Source: Rhodococcus sp. G-MC3
GTDB taxonomy: Bacteria > Actinomycetota > Actinomycetes > Mycobacteriales > Mycobacteriaceae
DNA: 64,000 nucleotides
Direction of reading: 5' to 3'
Assembly: GCF_030063335.1 (NCBI RefSeq)
Contig: NZ_JASISW010000001.1
Coordinates: forward strand, 186,001-250,000
Below are positions 1-8,550 of the stretch, piece by piece. Within the stretch, counting starts at the first letter, position 1, and each line of letters opens with the position of its first letter. The notes beneath the pieces are model-generated. The model had not been told where the DNA came from. It did not search any database and saw nothing but the letters and a program-made list of their open reading frames with translations. Made by a program: the position numbers and the translations under genes.

Positions 1-435
1 GCGTTCGATGTGGACGCGTCCCATCGCGGCGGCATCGAGAAGCACATCGACGAGGTGGTCGTGCAGAAGGTTCACTTCGTCGACGTACAGAACACCGCGA
101 TGCGCGGCCGCCAACAGACCGGGCTGAAATGCGCGTTCACCGTCGCGCAGCACTTTCTCGAGATCGAGCGAGCCGACCACCCTGTCCTCGGTGGCGCCGA
201 CGGGCAGTTCGACCAGCCGAGCGGCGCGCGTGACACCCGCGTCCTCGACGGCCGGGAGCAAGGCAGCGAGCGCGCGAACCACGGTGGATTTAGCGGTCCC
301 TTTCTCTCCGCGCACCAGCACGCCACCGATACCGGGGTGCACCGCGCAGAGGATCAGCGACAACCGAAGTTGATCCTGGCCGACGATCGCGGTGAACGGA
401 TACCCGGGCTGCGGCACCTCGATGTCCTGCTGCAC
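1..435 (-). CDS. Magnesium/cobalt chelatase-type AAA ATPase, N-terminal part (cut by window edge)
   Basis: First 145 codons of an AAA+ ATPase of the magnesium chelatase ChlI/BchI family; the rest lies beyond base 1. The translation shows a Walker A motif (GEKGTAKST, about residues 41-49) and a Walker B-type strand ([10 protein letters not shown]) later in the fragment. The GTG start at 435 is chosen because AAGGAG sits 9 bases upstream in the transcript. It corresponds in position to Rv2850c of M. tuberculosis, which precedes cobO and cobB, so a role in metal insertion for cobalamin or a related corrinoid is inferred. The cobalamin riboswitch directly upstream supports this. The chelatase function itself is not proven by this fragment. 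Confidence 0.85.
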   Translation of the reverse strand, partial: MQQDIEVPQPGYPFTAIVGQDQLRLSLILCAVHPGIGGVLVRGEKGTAKSTVVRALAALLPAVEDAGVTRAARLVELPVGATEDRVVGSLDLEKVLRDGERAFQPGLLAAAHRGVLYVDEVNLLHDHLVDVLLDAAAMGRVHIER

Positions 436-507
436 GAGAAAATCTCCTTAGTTCCGCGGACTCCGCGCCGAGGATTCGAGATGCTCGCCGGGCAGGCGAG
501 CGATGTT

Positions 508-615
508 CGACGGTAACCGTGCGGTGATCTGGCTTCGGAGGAAACTTCTCCTCGTACACAGTGGCGGGACCGCGCCTGATTCTCACAGGACTTCCCCGCA
601 TCAGCTCCGTTGGTG
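508..615 (-). promoter_or_regulatory. Cobalamin (B12) riboswitch
   Basis: On the minus strand, between the acetyltransferase gene and the chelatase gene, the RNA reads GGGAAGTCCTGTGAGAATC, then GCGGTCCCGCCACTGT, then the B12-box-like element AAGCCAGATCACCGCAC (bases 519-535 of the plus strand). These are the conserved blocks of the cobalamin riboswitch in the correct order and spacing. TGCGG upstream can pair with CCGCA at the end of the B12 box to close the core. Two GC hairpins follow (483-501 and 454-466), the second immediately upstream of the ribosome binding site of the chelatase gene. This suggests control of translation or transcription of the downstream cobalamin operon by the cofactor. 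Confidence 0.9.
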
Positions 616-637
616 AAACACTACTGCCGGTGTGGTT

Positions 638-1114
638 CTACCCCTCGCTCCACGGCGTACCGCCGCCGCGGCGCATAGGTGTATGAGGAATACCGTCCTC
701 GAGAACTTCCTCGCCATCGGGAAGGAACCCGTGCTTGGCGTACATGTCGACGAGGTAGCTCTGCGCGTTGATACGGCACGGCGCAGATCCGACCTCGGCC
801 AGAGCCGCACGCAAAATTCGCGTCGTGTGCCCCTGACCCCGCGCCGAACGCTGAGTGCACAGTCGTCCGATCCGGAACGCCTTTTCGCCGTCGTCGTGCT
901 CTTCCATCAAACGAAGCGTGCACACAACCTCGCCGTCACGTTCGAGCCAGAAGTGCCGGGTCTCGGCGAGAAGATCCCGACCGTCCAACTCGGGGTACGC
1001 GCACGCCTGCTCAACGACGAATACCTCTACACGCAGCTTCAACAGGTCATACAGAGTGTTGTTGGACAGGTCAAGAGCCCAGGATCGCTTGAGGGCAGCT
1101 GCTTGCGTAGTCAT
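638..1114 (-). CDS. GNAT family N-acetyltransferase (ElaA-like)
   Basis: A 158-residue protein matching the ElaA-type GNAT fold: the N-terminal LRVEVFVVEQACAYPELDG segment is the hallmark of that subfamily, and the acetyl-CoA loop is visible as RSARGQGHTTRIL (about residues 90-102). The substrate is unknown. It lies 12 bases downstream of mqo on the same strand and is probably cotranscribed with it. M. tuberculosis has the same order (Rv2852c mqo, Rv2851c GNAT, Rv2850c). The following cobalamin riboswitch begins only about 25 bases after its stop, so the cobalamin genes may be read both from their own promoter and by read-through. Confidence 0.85.
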   Translation of the reverse strand: MTTQAAALKRSWALDLSNNTLYDLLKLRVEVFVVEQACAYPELDGRDLLAETRHFWLERDGEVVCTLRLMEEHDDGEKAFRIGRLCTQRSARGQGHTTRILRAALAEVGSAPCRINAQSYLVDMYAKHGFLPDGEEVLEDGIPHTPMRRGGGTPWSEG

Positions 1115-1126
1115 CTGCTGTTGCTA

Positions 1127-2731
1127 TCACACGCCGCTGGGCTGTGCACGATGGGACGCCTCGGCACGATGGGACGGCTCGGCACGATGGGACGGCTCGG
1201 CGAGCAGCGTCGTATCGTCCAACTGGAGTCCACGAGCGGTCCAGTCGAACATCTCACGGAACAGAGCCGGATCCTCGGCGAGCTTCTTGCCCAAGGACGG
1301 AACCATCTCCTTCAGCTTCGGCTGCCAACCCTGGTAGCGATCGCCGAAGCAGCGCTGAAGCACGTCGAGCATCGCGGGGACAGCGGTGGACGCACCGGGC
1401 GACGCACCGAGCAGACCAGCGATGGTGCCATCGGCAGCGTTGATGACCGCCGTGCCGAATTCGAGTACGCCGCCGCGGCCCTTCTTCCTGATGACCTGGA
1501 CACGCTGGCCTGCCGTGACCAGTTCCCAGTCCTTGCCGACGACATCGGGGGCGAATTCCCGCAGAGTCTCGACGCGGTCTGCTTCGGACTGAGCAAGTTC
1601 ACTCACCAAGTACTTCACCAAACCGAGTTCGGTGACGCCCACTCCGAGCATCGACATGAGGTTGCCGGGCTTGACGGAACTCGGCAGATCCGTCAACTTT
1701 CCCTGCTTGAGGAACTTCGGCGACCAGCCTGCGTACGGACCGAACAGCAGGCCGGGCTTGCCGCCGATGACGCGGGTGTCGAGGTGCGGCACGGACATCG
1801 GCGGAGCACCGACCGATGCCTTGCCGTAGACCTTCGCCGAGTGCTGACCGATGAGGTCGGGGTTGGTGCATCGCAGCCATTCGCCGCTGACCGGGAAGCC
1901 GCCGAATCCCTTGATCTCCTCGATGCCGGACTTCTGCAGCAGGTGTAGCGCGCCGCCGCCTGCCCCGACGAAGACGAACTTGGCGTTGACGGTCTTTTTC
2001 GACCCGGTCCGCAGGTTCGCGATCTTGATGTCCCACGTGCCGTCGGACTGCTGCGAGATGTTGCGCACGTCGCTGCCGAAGTGAACGGTGCCGCCGGAGC
2101 CGGAGATGTAGTTCAGCAACTGACGTGTGAGAGCTCCGAAGTCGACGTCGGTGCCCGAGTCACTCCAGTTCAGCGCAACGGGATCGGAGAAGTCCCGACC
2201 CTTGCCCATCAGAGGCAGACGCCTGGTGAACTCGTCGGCGGTATCGATGTACTCCATCCCTTCGAACAGCGGGTTCGCTGAAAGCGCGTCGTAACGCGCG
2301 CGCAGGTACTTCACGTTGTCCGCGCCGTGAACGAAGCTCACGTGCGGGATCGGATTGATGAAATTCTTCGGGTCGCTGAGAACTCCGGACTCGATGCTGT
2401 GGGCCCAGAACTGACGCGACACCTGAAACTGCTCGTTGACGTTGAGCGCCTTCGAGATGTCGACCGAACCATCTTGGTTCTGCGGGGTGTAATTGAGCTC
2501 ACACAGCGCGGAGTGGCCGGTACCTGCGTTGTTCCATGCGTCACTGCTTTCGGCAGCAGCAGCATCGAGTCGCTCGTACACGTCGATGGACCATTCGGGT
2601 TCGAGCTGCTTGAGCAGCGCACCGAGTGTGGCACTCATGATTCCTGCGCCGACGAGAACCACGTCGGTCTTGTACCGCTTGACCTGCTTATCGTTCGACC
2701 GCTGTTCGTTTGACCGCTTTTCGTTTGACAC
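1127..2731 (-). CDS. mqo: Malate:quinone oxidoreductase
   Basis: FAD-dependent, membrane-associated oxidation of malate to oxaloacetate with electron transfer to quinone. The 534-residue protein has the N-terminal dinucleotide motif [12 protein letters not shown] (residues 24-35), the family sequence [22 protein letters not shown], and [13 protein letters not shown] in the second half. Length is about 30 residues more than typical for actinobacterial Mqo because both ends carry short repeats: [13 protein letters not shown] at the N-terminus and three copies of a six-residue unit (AEPSHR) at the C-terminus. The start is GTG at 2731; no ATG precedes the FAD motif. The repeats lie outside the enzyme core, so activity is expected to be intact. 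Confidence 0.97.
   Translation of the reverse strand: MSNEKRSNEQRSNDKQVKRYKTDVVLVGAGIMSATLGALLKQLEPEWSIDVYERLDAAAAESSDAWNNAGTGHSALCELNYTPQNQDGSVDISKALNVNEQFQVSRQFWAHSIESGVLSDPKNFINPIPHVSFVHGADNVKYLRARYDALSANPLFEGMEYIDTADEFTRRLPLMGKGRDFSDPVALNWSDSGTDVDFGALTRQLLNYISGSGGTVHFGSDVRNISQQSDGTWDIKIANLRTGSKKTVNAKFVFVGAGGGALHLLQKSGIEEIKGFGGFPVSGEWLRCTNPDLIGQHSAKVYGKASVGAPPMSVPHLDTRVIGGKPGLLFGPYAGWSPKFLKQGKLTDLPSSVKPGNLMSMLGVGVTELGLVKYLVSELAQSEADRVETLREFAPDVVGKDWELVTAGQRVQVIRKKGRGGVLEFGTAVINAADGTIAGLLGASPGASTAVPAMLDVLQRCFGDRYQGWQPKLKEMVPSLGKKLAEDPALFREMFDWTARGLQLDDTTLLAEPSHRAEPSHRAEASHRAQPSGV
1146..1199 (-). repeat. 18-bp tandem repeat, three copies, in the 3' end of mqo
   Basis: Three head-to-tail copies of GCACGATGGGACGGCTCG (first copy with one change), in frame, encoding AEPSHR units at the C-terminus of Mqo. 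Because the unit is a multiple of three, changes in copy number would only lengthen or shorten the tail. Confidence 0.9.
2691..2731 (-). repeat. 15-bp tandem repeat at the 5' end of mqo
   Basis: About 2.7 copies of a 15-bp unit (TCGTTTGACCGCTTT and variants on the plus strand) starting at the mqo start codon. They encode the [13 protein letters not shown] repeat at the N-terminus, upstream of the FAD-binding fold. Confidence 0.8.
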
Positions 2732-2893
2732 TGGAGAATCGACTTCCTTGTCCGTGAGTTCTCGTTACCGAGTTCTGCTTCAGGTGGCGGTTACGTTACC
2801 CGCCCGTATGTACCCAGCCCGACGCGCTTGAAAAGCCTGTACTCGATTGTGCTCCGCGTGACGTCTTTACAGGGCCTACTACAGTTGTGATCT

Positions 2894-3934
2894 GTGACTA
2901 CCTGGGAGCCCGATGTCCTCGGCGACGGCTACGAACAGACCACCATCGCTCTCGGTGACGATCCGGACGGTGAGGGGAAGGTCGAGGCCACCCTTGTCCG
3001 GTATTCGCCACACGATTCCCCTGCTCCCGAGCGCGCGGTCATCTACGTGCACGGGTTCACCGACTACTTCTTCCAACAACACATGGCCGAGCACTTCGCT
3101 GCGAAGGGCTTCGCCTTCTATGCCCTCGACCTACGCAAATGCGGCCGCTCGCTCCGCGAGGGACAGACGCCTCACTTCGTGACCGATCTCGCGTTCTACG
3201 ACGCAGAACTGAACGAGGCTCTTGCGCTGGTGAGCAGCGACTCCGGCGGTGCGTCGGTCGTGTTGGCAGGACACTCCACCGGCGGTTTGATTCTCCCGCT
3301 GTGGTTGGACCGCCTCAACCGCCAGCAGGGCGGAACGGCAGGCCTGGGCATCGACGGTGTCATCCTCAACAGCCCATGGTTCGACCTACAGGGTCCGGCC
3401 GCGATCCGCAGCGTCGGGACTACCGCAATCGACCTGATCGGCAGAGTCAAGGGTAAGACTCCGGTACCGGGCAACGGCCTCGATACCTACGGTTTGTCAC
3501 TCGCAAAATCCGAACACGGTGAGTGGGAGTACAACCTGGATTGGAAGCCACTCTCCGGTTTTCCCGTTACCTTCGGATGGATCCGAGCGATCAGGCACGG
3601 CCACGCAAAACTGCACCGCGGACTCGACATCGGCGTCCCCTCGTTGATCTTGCGGTCCAAAGTGACACATTTCTCACGGAAGTACAGCTCCGAGATCGAT
3701 GTCTCCGATGCAGTGCTCGACGTACGTCAGATCGCTCGGTGGGCAGGATGCTTGGGAGACCGCACCACCATCGTTCCGATCGAGGGCGCACGCCACGACG
3801 TGTTCCTGTCCACGGAGGAACCGCGCACACGGGCATTCGCCGAAGTCGACGAATGGCTGGATTGGCTGTATCGAAGTGCCCACATCGATCACGAGTCGGG
3901 TAGCAACCACCACGAGATCGGCACCATTTCATGA
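2894..3934 (+). CDS. Alpha/beta hydrolase
   Basis: A 346-residue alpha/beta hydrolase of the lysophospholipase/serine aminopeptidase S33 type. The oxyanion region HGFTDYFF is near residue 53, the nucleophile elbow is GHSTG with Ser128, and a probable catalytic His lies in EGARHDVF at about residue 301. No signal peptide is visible, so it is likely cytoplasmic. GTG start at 2894. Its stop overlaps the start of mtr by four bases (ATGA), implying cotranslation. The same pair exists in M. tuberculosis (Rv2854-Rv2855 mtr). The substrate is unknown. Confidence 0.88.
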   Translation: MTTWEPDVLGDGYEQTTIALGDDPDGEGKVEATLVRYSPHDSPAPERAVIYVHGFTDYFFQQHMAEHFAAKGFAFYALDLRKCGRSLREGQTPHFVTDLAFYDAELNEALALVSSDSGGASVVLAGHSTGGLILPLWLDRLNRQQGGTAGLGIDGVILNSPWFDLQGPAAIRSVGTTAIDLIGRVKGKTPVPGNGLDTYGLSLAKSEHGEWEYNLDWKPLSGFPVTFGWIRAIRHGHAKLHRGLDIGVPSLILRSKVTHFSRKYSSEIDVSDAVLDVRQIARWAGCLGDRTTIVPIEGARHDVFLSTEEPRTRAFAEVDEWLDWLYRSAHIDHESGSNHHEIGTIS

Positions 3935-5319
3935 CCGAACCGACACACTTCGATATCGCGATCATCGGATCCGGATCCGGAAACTCGATCGCGGATTCGA
4001 AATTCGACAATCTGAAGATTGCTCTCTTCGAGGAACATTCACCGTTCGGTGGGACGTGCCTCAACGTCGGATGCATCCCGACGAAGATGTTCGTTTACGC
4101 TGCCGAGGTCGCACAGACGATTCGCGACTCGGCCAAGTACGGCATCGACTCCTCGATCGACCGTGTCCGCTGGACCGACATCGTCGATCGCGTATTCGGC
4201 CGGATCGACCCGATCGCCGCGGGCGGCAAGCAGTATCGCCAAACGGGAAGCCCCAACGTAACCCTGTTCTCCGGGCATGCGACGTTTGTCGGACCGAGGA
4301 CCATCGACACAGGTACCGGCAGCGTGATCACCGCCGACCAGGTCGTCGTCGCAGCGGGCTCGCGGCCGATCATTCCGCAGCAGATCCGCGACAGCGGAGT
4401 GCCATTCCACACGAACGACGACGTGATGCGTCTGACCGAACTGCCGGAACACTTGGTGATCCTCGGATCTGGTTACATCGCCGCAGAATTTGCGCATGTG
4501 TTCGGAGCCCTCGGGTCGAAGGTTTCAATCGTCGCACGCAAGGACAAGCTTCTGCGCGCGCTCGACGCCGAGGTCTCCGATCGTTTCACCGAGTTGGCAC
4601 AGAAGAACTGGGACGTGTACCTCGATTCCGGTGAGGTCGAGGCGATCTCCGAGGGCGACCGCGTCGGCGTCGAGATCCCCGGCGGCACGAAAGTTCTGGG
4701 CGACGCGCTTCTCGTCGCCGTCGGACGCGTGCCCAACGGCGACCATGTCGGCGCGGACGCCGGCGGCATCGAACTCGACGACGAGGGGCGAATCGTCGTC
4801 GACGAATTCGGACGAACCACAGCAGACGGGGTGTTCGCCCTGGGTGACGTGTCCTCGGATTACCAGCTCAAGCACGTCGCCAACCATGAAGCGCGCACCG
4901 TGGCCTACAACCTGCTGCAAAACCGCTGGGAAGACACGAGTGCCTTCCGCGCGTTCGATCATCGGTTCGTCCCCGCTGCGGTGTTCACTCACCCGCAGAT
5001 CGCCGAGGTCGGCATGACCGAGGCACAGGCACGCGATGCCGGGCTCGACATCACCGTGAAAGTCCAGAATTACGGCGACGTCGCCTACGGCTGGGCAATG
5101 GAGGACCAGGAAGGATTTTGCAAGGTCATCGCGGAAAAGAGCACCGGAAGAATTCTCGGTGCACACGTCATCGGCGCTCAGGCGCCAACAGTCATCCAGC
5201 CGTTGATTCAGGCGATGAGTTTCGGAGTCTCCGCGCAGGACATGGCCAGTGGACAGTATTGGATTCACCCGGGATTGCCCGAGGTTGTCGAGAACGCGCT
5301 GCTCGGCCTCGATATCTAG
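3931..5319 (+). CDS. mtr: Mycothione reductase
   Basis: NADPH-dependent flavoenzyme that reduces mycothiol disulfide, the actinobacterial counterpart of glutathione reductase. The 462-residue protein has an FAD motif (IIGSGSG, residues 11-17), the redox-active pair Cys43-x4-Cys48 in GGTCLNVGCIPTK, the NADPH-binding motif ILGSGYIAAEF, and the C-terminal His-Glu pair in YWIHPGLPEVVENAL (about 446 and 451). It is translationally coupled to the preceding hydrolase through an ATGA overlap. It is a strong taxonomic marker, since mycothiol is confined to actinobacteria. Confidence 0.96.
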   Translation: MTEPTHFDIAIIGSGSGNSIADSKFDNLKIALFEEHSPFGGTCLNVGCIPTKMFVYAAEVAQTIRDSAKYGIDSSIDRVRWTDIVDRVFGRIDPIAAGGKQYRQTGSPNVTLFSGHATFVGPRTIDTGTGSVITADQVVVAAGSRPIIPQQIRDSGVPFHTNDDVMRLTELPEHLVILGSGYIAAEFAHVFGALGSKVSIVARKDKLLRALDAEVSDRFTELAQKNWDVYLDSGEVEAISEGDRVGVEIPGGTKVLGDALLVAVGRVPNGDHVGADAGGIELDDEGRIVVDEFGRTTADGVFALGDVSSDYQLKHVANHEARTVAYNLLQNRWEDTSAFRAFDHRFVPAAVFTHPQIAEVGMTEAQARDAGLDITVKVQNYGDVAYGWAMEDQEGFCKVIAEKSTGRILGAHVIGAQAPTVIQPLIQAMSFGVSAQDMASGQYWIHPGLPEVVENALLGLDI

Positions 5320-5320
5320 C

Positions 5321-5388
5321 GCGGCTTCGCCGCCCGTGAGTGAACGGTACGCCCCTCTGGTACCTGCGCACTTACGGGCGGAAGCCGC
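5321..5388. terminator. Long hairpin between convergent genes, possible dispersed palindromic element
   Basis: The 70-base gap between mtr and the converging gene at 5390 is almost entirely one inverted repeat. Left arm GCGGCTTCGCCGCCCGTGAG, right arm TTACGGGCGGAAGCCGC; the arms differ by a two-base insertion and one G-T pair. The loop holds a smaller inverted repeat (GGTAC...GTACC). It can act as a terminator for both genes. The arms lack a strong T-run. The elaborate, symmetrical structure resembles a dispersed intergenic repeat more than a simple terminator, but no second copy is present in this window. Confidence 0.75.
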
Positions 5389-5389
5389 T

Positions 5390-5956
5390 CTACCAGGGAC
5401 TGGTGCGCAGCACGATCTCGGTGGCAAGTTCGGACGTGGCTCCAGAAGGAATATCGTCCACTCCGTCGAGTTCAACGACGCGAAAGTCGCCGTACACAAG
5501 TCTGCCGGTGCCGTCCGCCGCTGCGCGGCGTAGCGAACTCCCGATCATCAAGGTCGTTGGCAACTCCACCGCTGGACAGCCTGCCTCCAGCACCGTTCCC
5601 GTCTCGTCCGCGATTGCCGGATGCGGGCGGTCGCATACGACAAGACTTGTGAATTTCCCGAAGGTTCGCGCCGCCATACTCCACGCCAGTTCTGCGCCCT
5701 CCTTGCTGCCGACGAGATGAACCCACGGCAGTGAGAGTTCGTCGAGAATTTCGAGCACCGCAGCTTGGTCGAGGCCTGCAACATCTTCTACTGCAATCGT
5801 TTTCAGATCCGAGTTGTGCAGTTTTTCCGCGACACCGTCGTATACATCGGGTAGGTCACCGACGCCGGGCAGCAGCAGCACAACGTGTCTCGACTCCGGC
5901 CCGGCGATGCGCAACATCGAGCTCCCGCCGCGGGCAGACACTTGCTTGTGATCCAT
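5390..5956 (-). CDS. Alpha/beta-hydrolase-like protein lacking catalytic residues
   Basis: A 188-residue protein not assigned to a named family. The pattern VVLLLPGVGDLPDVYDGVAEKL followed by WVHLVGSKEGAELAW and a C-terminal VYGDFRVVELDGVDDIP has the order of an alpha/beta hydrolase fold. However, the nucleophile elbow reads GSKEG (Lys in place of Ser/Cys/Asp) and the usual catalytic His after the last strand is Asp. It may be a non-enzymatic member of the fold. An internal ATG at 5917 (residue 14) is preceded by GGGAG and gives a 175-residue alternative. It lies 82 bases downstream of cobQ and converges on mtr. Confidence 0.65.
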   Translation of the reverse strand: MDHKQVSARGGSSMLRIAGPESRHVVLLLPGVGDLPDVYDGVAEKLHNSDLKTIAVEDVAGLDQAAVLEILDELSLPWVHLVGSKEGAELAWSMAARTFGKFTSLVVCDRPHPAIADETGTVLEAGCPAVELPTTLMIGSSLRRAAADGTGRLVYGDFRVVELDGVDDIPSGATSELATEIVLRTSPW

Positions 5957-6038
5957 GGGATATGACGCTACTGCACCGTCCGCCCGCCTAGTTCCAACCT
6001 TCGCACTATTGCGCTCGAATCCATGCGGTTATGGTTGG

Positions 6039-7547
6039 TTACCGCGGCCCCGCCTCTTCGATGATTTCCAGTACTGCGTCGACGTCGAGGTTGTTCTCGA
6101 CGAGGTCGGCCAACAAATCGAGTTGACCCTCGCGCATCGCGGCAACGGATGTGTCGGGTGCTACGTCGAATCCGGTGCGGCCGGCCTGAGCGGCCGCCCA
6201 AGTGAGAAATTCCCTTCGGAAAGCGTTGGACTCGAGAACGCCGTGCCAATGCGTCCCGACGACTCCGCCTCGGACACTGCCTTCGGCCGCCCCGTCGGCA
6301 TAGCTCAACAACGACGCATCGCCGTTGTGCACGACACGCCCGTGGTGAATCTCGTACCCGGAAACATCGTTCTCGCCGAAGTGCCGCGAGGTTCCCACCA
6401 CTCGTTCCAGCACTTTCTCCGAATGGAACTCGATCTCCAGATCCAGCACACCGAGACCGTCGGACCTGCTTGTTGCGGATTCGACGCCGTCCGTGATCGA
6501 TCGCCCGAGCATCTGGTAGCCGCCACAGATCCCCAGAGTGGGACGCCCCTCCGCGGCACGCTGCACTACGGCTTCCGCAAGGCCAGTTCGCCGCAACCAC
6601 TCCAGATCGGAGATTGTCGCTTTGCTGCCCGGAATCACGACGAGGTCTGCATCGGTGAGCCGCGAGGGTTCGGTCACCCAATTGACCGCGACTCCCGGTT
6701 CACATGCCAGTGCTTCGACGTCGGTCGTGTTGGAGATGCGCGGCAGCCGAATCGCCGACACTCTGAGCCACTGCGACCCAGCCGGCCGACGAGGCCGGCC
6801 TACGGGAGCATCGGCAACGGTTCCGAGCGAATCCTCGGCATCCATCCACAATTCGTCGGAATACGGAATTACCCCGTATGTCGGTCTTCCGGTGAGACTT
6901 TCGAGTTGATCGAGGCCGGGCGCCAACAGTGCAGGGTCGCCGCGAAACTTGTTGATCACAAAACCTCTGATCAAGGCCTGGTCTTCGGGCGACATGATCG
7001 CCGTCGTGCCGTAGAGATGAGCGAGCACTCCCCCGCGGTCGATGTCACCGACGACGATCACCGGCAGGCCGGCAGCCGTGGCCAAGCCCATGTTCGCCAG
7101 ATCCGTTGCACGGAGGTTGATTTCGGCCGGAGAGCCTGCTCCCTCGCAGATCACGACGTCGTACTGCGCCCGCAGTGATTCGAGTTCCTCGGCGACAACG
7201 GCGCGTAACGCCTGCCGATGTTCGATGTAGTTCGACGCCGATACATTCGCCACGGCACGACCGCGCACCACCAACTGGGAAGTGCGGTCGCTCCCGGGCT
7301 TGAGCAGTACCGGATTGAACTGCACACTGGGTTCGAGTCCACATGCGGCAGCCTGGAACGCCTGTGCGCGCCCGATCTCACCGCCGTCGAGGGTGACGAC
7401 CGAGTTGTTGGACATGTTCTGCGCCTTGAACGGCGCAACGGACACACCCCGCCGGGCCAGCATTCTGCACAGGCCTGCGACGAGAACGCTTTTGCCTGCA
7501 TCCGACGTGGTCCCGGCTACCAACAACGCACCTCGCGTGGGAGTCAC
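6039..7547 (-). CDS. cobQ: Adenosylcobyric acid synthase (glutamine-hydrolysing)
   Basis: Amidates four carboxylates of adenosylcobyrinic acid diamide in cobalamin synthesis. The N-terminal ATP-binding domain shows GTTSDAGKS (residues 12-20) and [13 protein letters not shown]. The C-terminal class I glutamine amidotransferase domain has Cys341 in [11 protein letters not shown] and the catalytic His region [10 protein letters not shown] (about 433-435). Length 502 residues is normal. The GTG start overlaps the stop of map by four bases (GTGA), so translation is coupled. No riboswitch is visible in front of this copy, unlike the chelatase operon 5 kb away. Confidence 0.96.
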   Translation of the reverse strand: MTPTRGALLVAGTTSDAGKSVLVAGLCRMLARRGVSVAPFKAQNMSNNSVVTLDGGEIGRAQAFQAAACGLEPSVQFNPVLLKPGSDRTSQLVVRGRAVANVSASNYIEHRQALRAVVAEELESLRAQYDVVICEGAGSPAEINLRATDLANMGLATAAGLPVIVVGDIDRGGVLAHLYGTTAIMSPEDQALIRGFVINKFRGDPALLAPGLDQLESLTGRPTYGVIPYSDELWMDAEDSLGTVADAPVGRPRRPAGSQWLRVSAIRLPRISNTTDVEALACEPGVAVNWVTEPSRLTDADLVVIPGSKATISDLEWLRRTGLAEAVVQRAAEGRPTLGICGGYQMLGRSITDGVESATSRSDGLGVLDLEIEFHSEKVLERVVGTSRHFGENDVSGYEIHHGRVVHNGDASLLSYADGAAEGSVRGGVVGTHWHGVLESNAFRREFLTWAAAQAGRTGFDVAPDTSVAAMREGQLDLLADLVENNLDVDAVLEIIEEAGPR

Positions 7548-8419
7548 GGGAGAGTCAGGATCTCACTGCCCGTATCCGTGACCAATAGAGTGTGTTCGAA
7601 CTGCGCCGTCCACTTGCGATCGTGTGTGACGACAGTCCAACCGTCGTCCCACATCTCGGCATTGATGCCACCGAGATTGATCATCGGCTCGATGGTGAAC
7701 GTCATGCCGGGCTCGATGATGGTGTCGACCGAGGGCTGGTCGTAGTGCAGTACAACGAGACCGTTATGGAAGGTGGTGCCGATACCGTGGCCGGTGAAGT
7801 CCTCGACGACGCCATACCCGAAGCGGTGTGCGTAGGACTCGATGACCCGGCCGACCACATTGAGAGCGCGCCCCGGTTTGACGGCTTTGATCGCGCGCAT
7901 CGTCGCCTCGTGAGTACGTTCAACGAGCAGGCGTGCCTCTTCGGAGACGTTGCCCGCGAGGAATGTCGCGTTGGTGTCGCCGTGGACACCGTCGATGTAG
8001 GCGGTGACGTCGATGTTGACGATGTCTCCGTCCTCGATGACTGTGGAGTCCGGGATGCCATGGCAGATCACCTCGTTGAGCGAGGTGCAGCACGATTTCG
8101 GAAAACCTCGATATCCCAGAGTCGACGGGTAGGCACCATGGTCGATCATGTACGCGTGCGCGATACGGTCCAGCTCGTCGGTGGTCACTCCCGGCGCGAC
8201 GGCCTTTCCCGCTTCCTGGAGTGCCCGGGCGGCGATGGTGGAGGCAACTCGCATCTTCTCGATTACTTCGGAGGTCTGGACCCACGGCTCGTTGCCTTCG
8301 ACTGCGGTCGACTTCCAAGCGTATTCCGGCCGTTCGATCGACTTCGGCACATCGAGCGTTGGCGATACGACGCCCGGCACGAGTGGCTGACGGGGCGTGC
8401 TCTCGGCGATCACAGACAT
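7544..8419 (-). CDS. map: Type I methionyl aminopeptidase (MapB type, N-terminal extension)
   Basis: Removes the initiator methionine from nascent proteins. The 291-residue protein has the metal ligands in order: [22 protein letters not shown] (two Asp), [11 protein letters not shown] (His), [11 protein letters not shown] (Glu) and [12 protein letters not shown] (Glu). About 40 extra N-terminal residues, rich in Pro, precede the catalytic domain. This is the form found in mycobacterial MapB (Rv2861c), where the extension docks on the ribosome. Coupled to cobQ downstream by a GTGA overlap, an association without obvious biochemical logic. Confidence 0.95.
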   Translation of the reverse strand: MSVIAESTPRQPLVPGVVSPTLDVPKSIERPEYAWKSTAVEGNEPWVQTSEVIEKMRVASTIAARALQEAGKAVAPGVTTDELDRIAHAYMIDHGAYPSTLGYRGFPKSCCTSLNEVICHGIPDSTVIEDGDIVNIDVTAYIDGVHGDTNATFLAGNVSEEARLLVERTHEATMRAIKAVKPGRALNVVGRVIESYAHRFGYGVVEDFTGHGIGTTFHNGLVVLHYDQPSVDTIIEPGMTFTIEPMINLGGINAEMWDDGWTVVTHDRKWTAQFEHTLLVTDTGSEILTLP

Positions 8420-8550
8420 GGGTATCAGGGTAGTCGCTGCCTACCGCGGCGAACGTCCTGGCCGGTTCGGGTGCCGGTGATGGAACCCGCGGGGAACGCG
8501 GCGGCACCTTCACATCTATGATGCAAGTCACATGCGATGGAAGGACTGCC

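Noticed and set aside
632..1948. 438-codon open frame on the plus strand opposite mqo and the acetyltransferase gene
   Set aside because: It is antisense to two clear genes, crosses their boundary, and has a composition typical of a complementary frame in high-GC DNA. No domain is recognisable.
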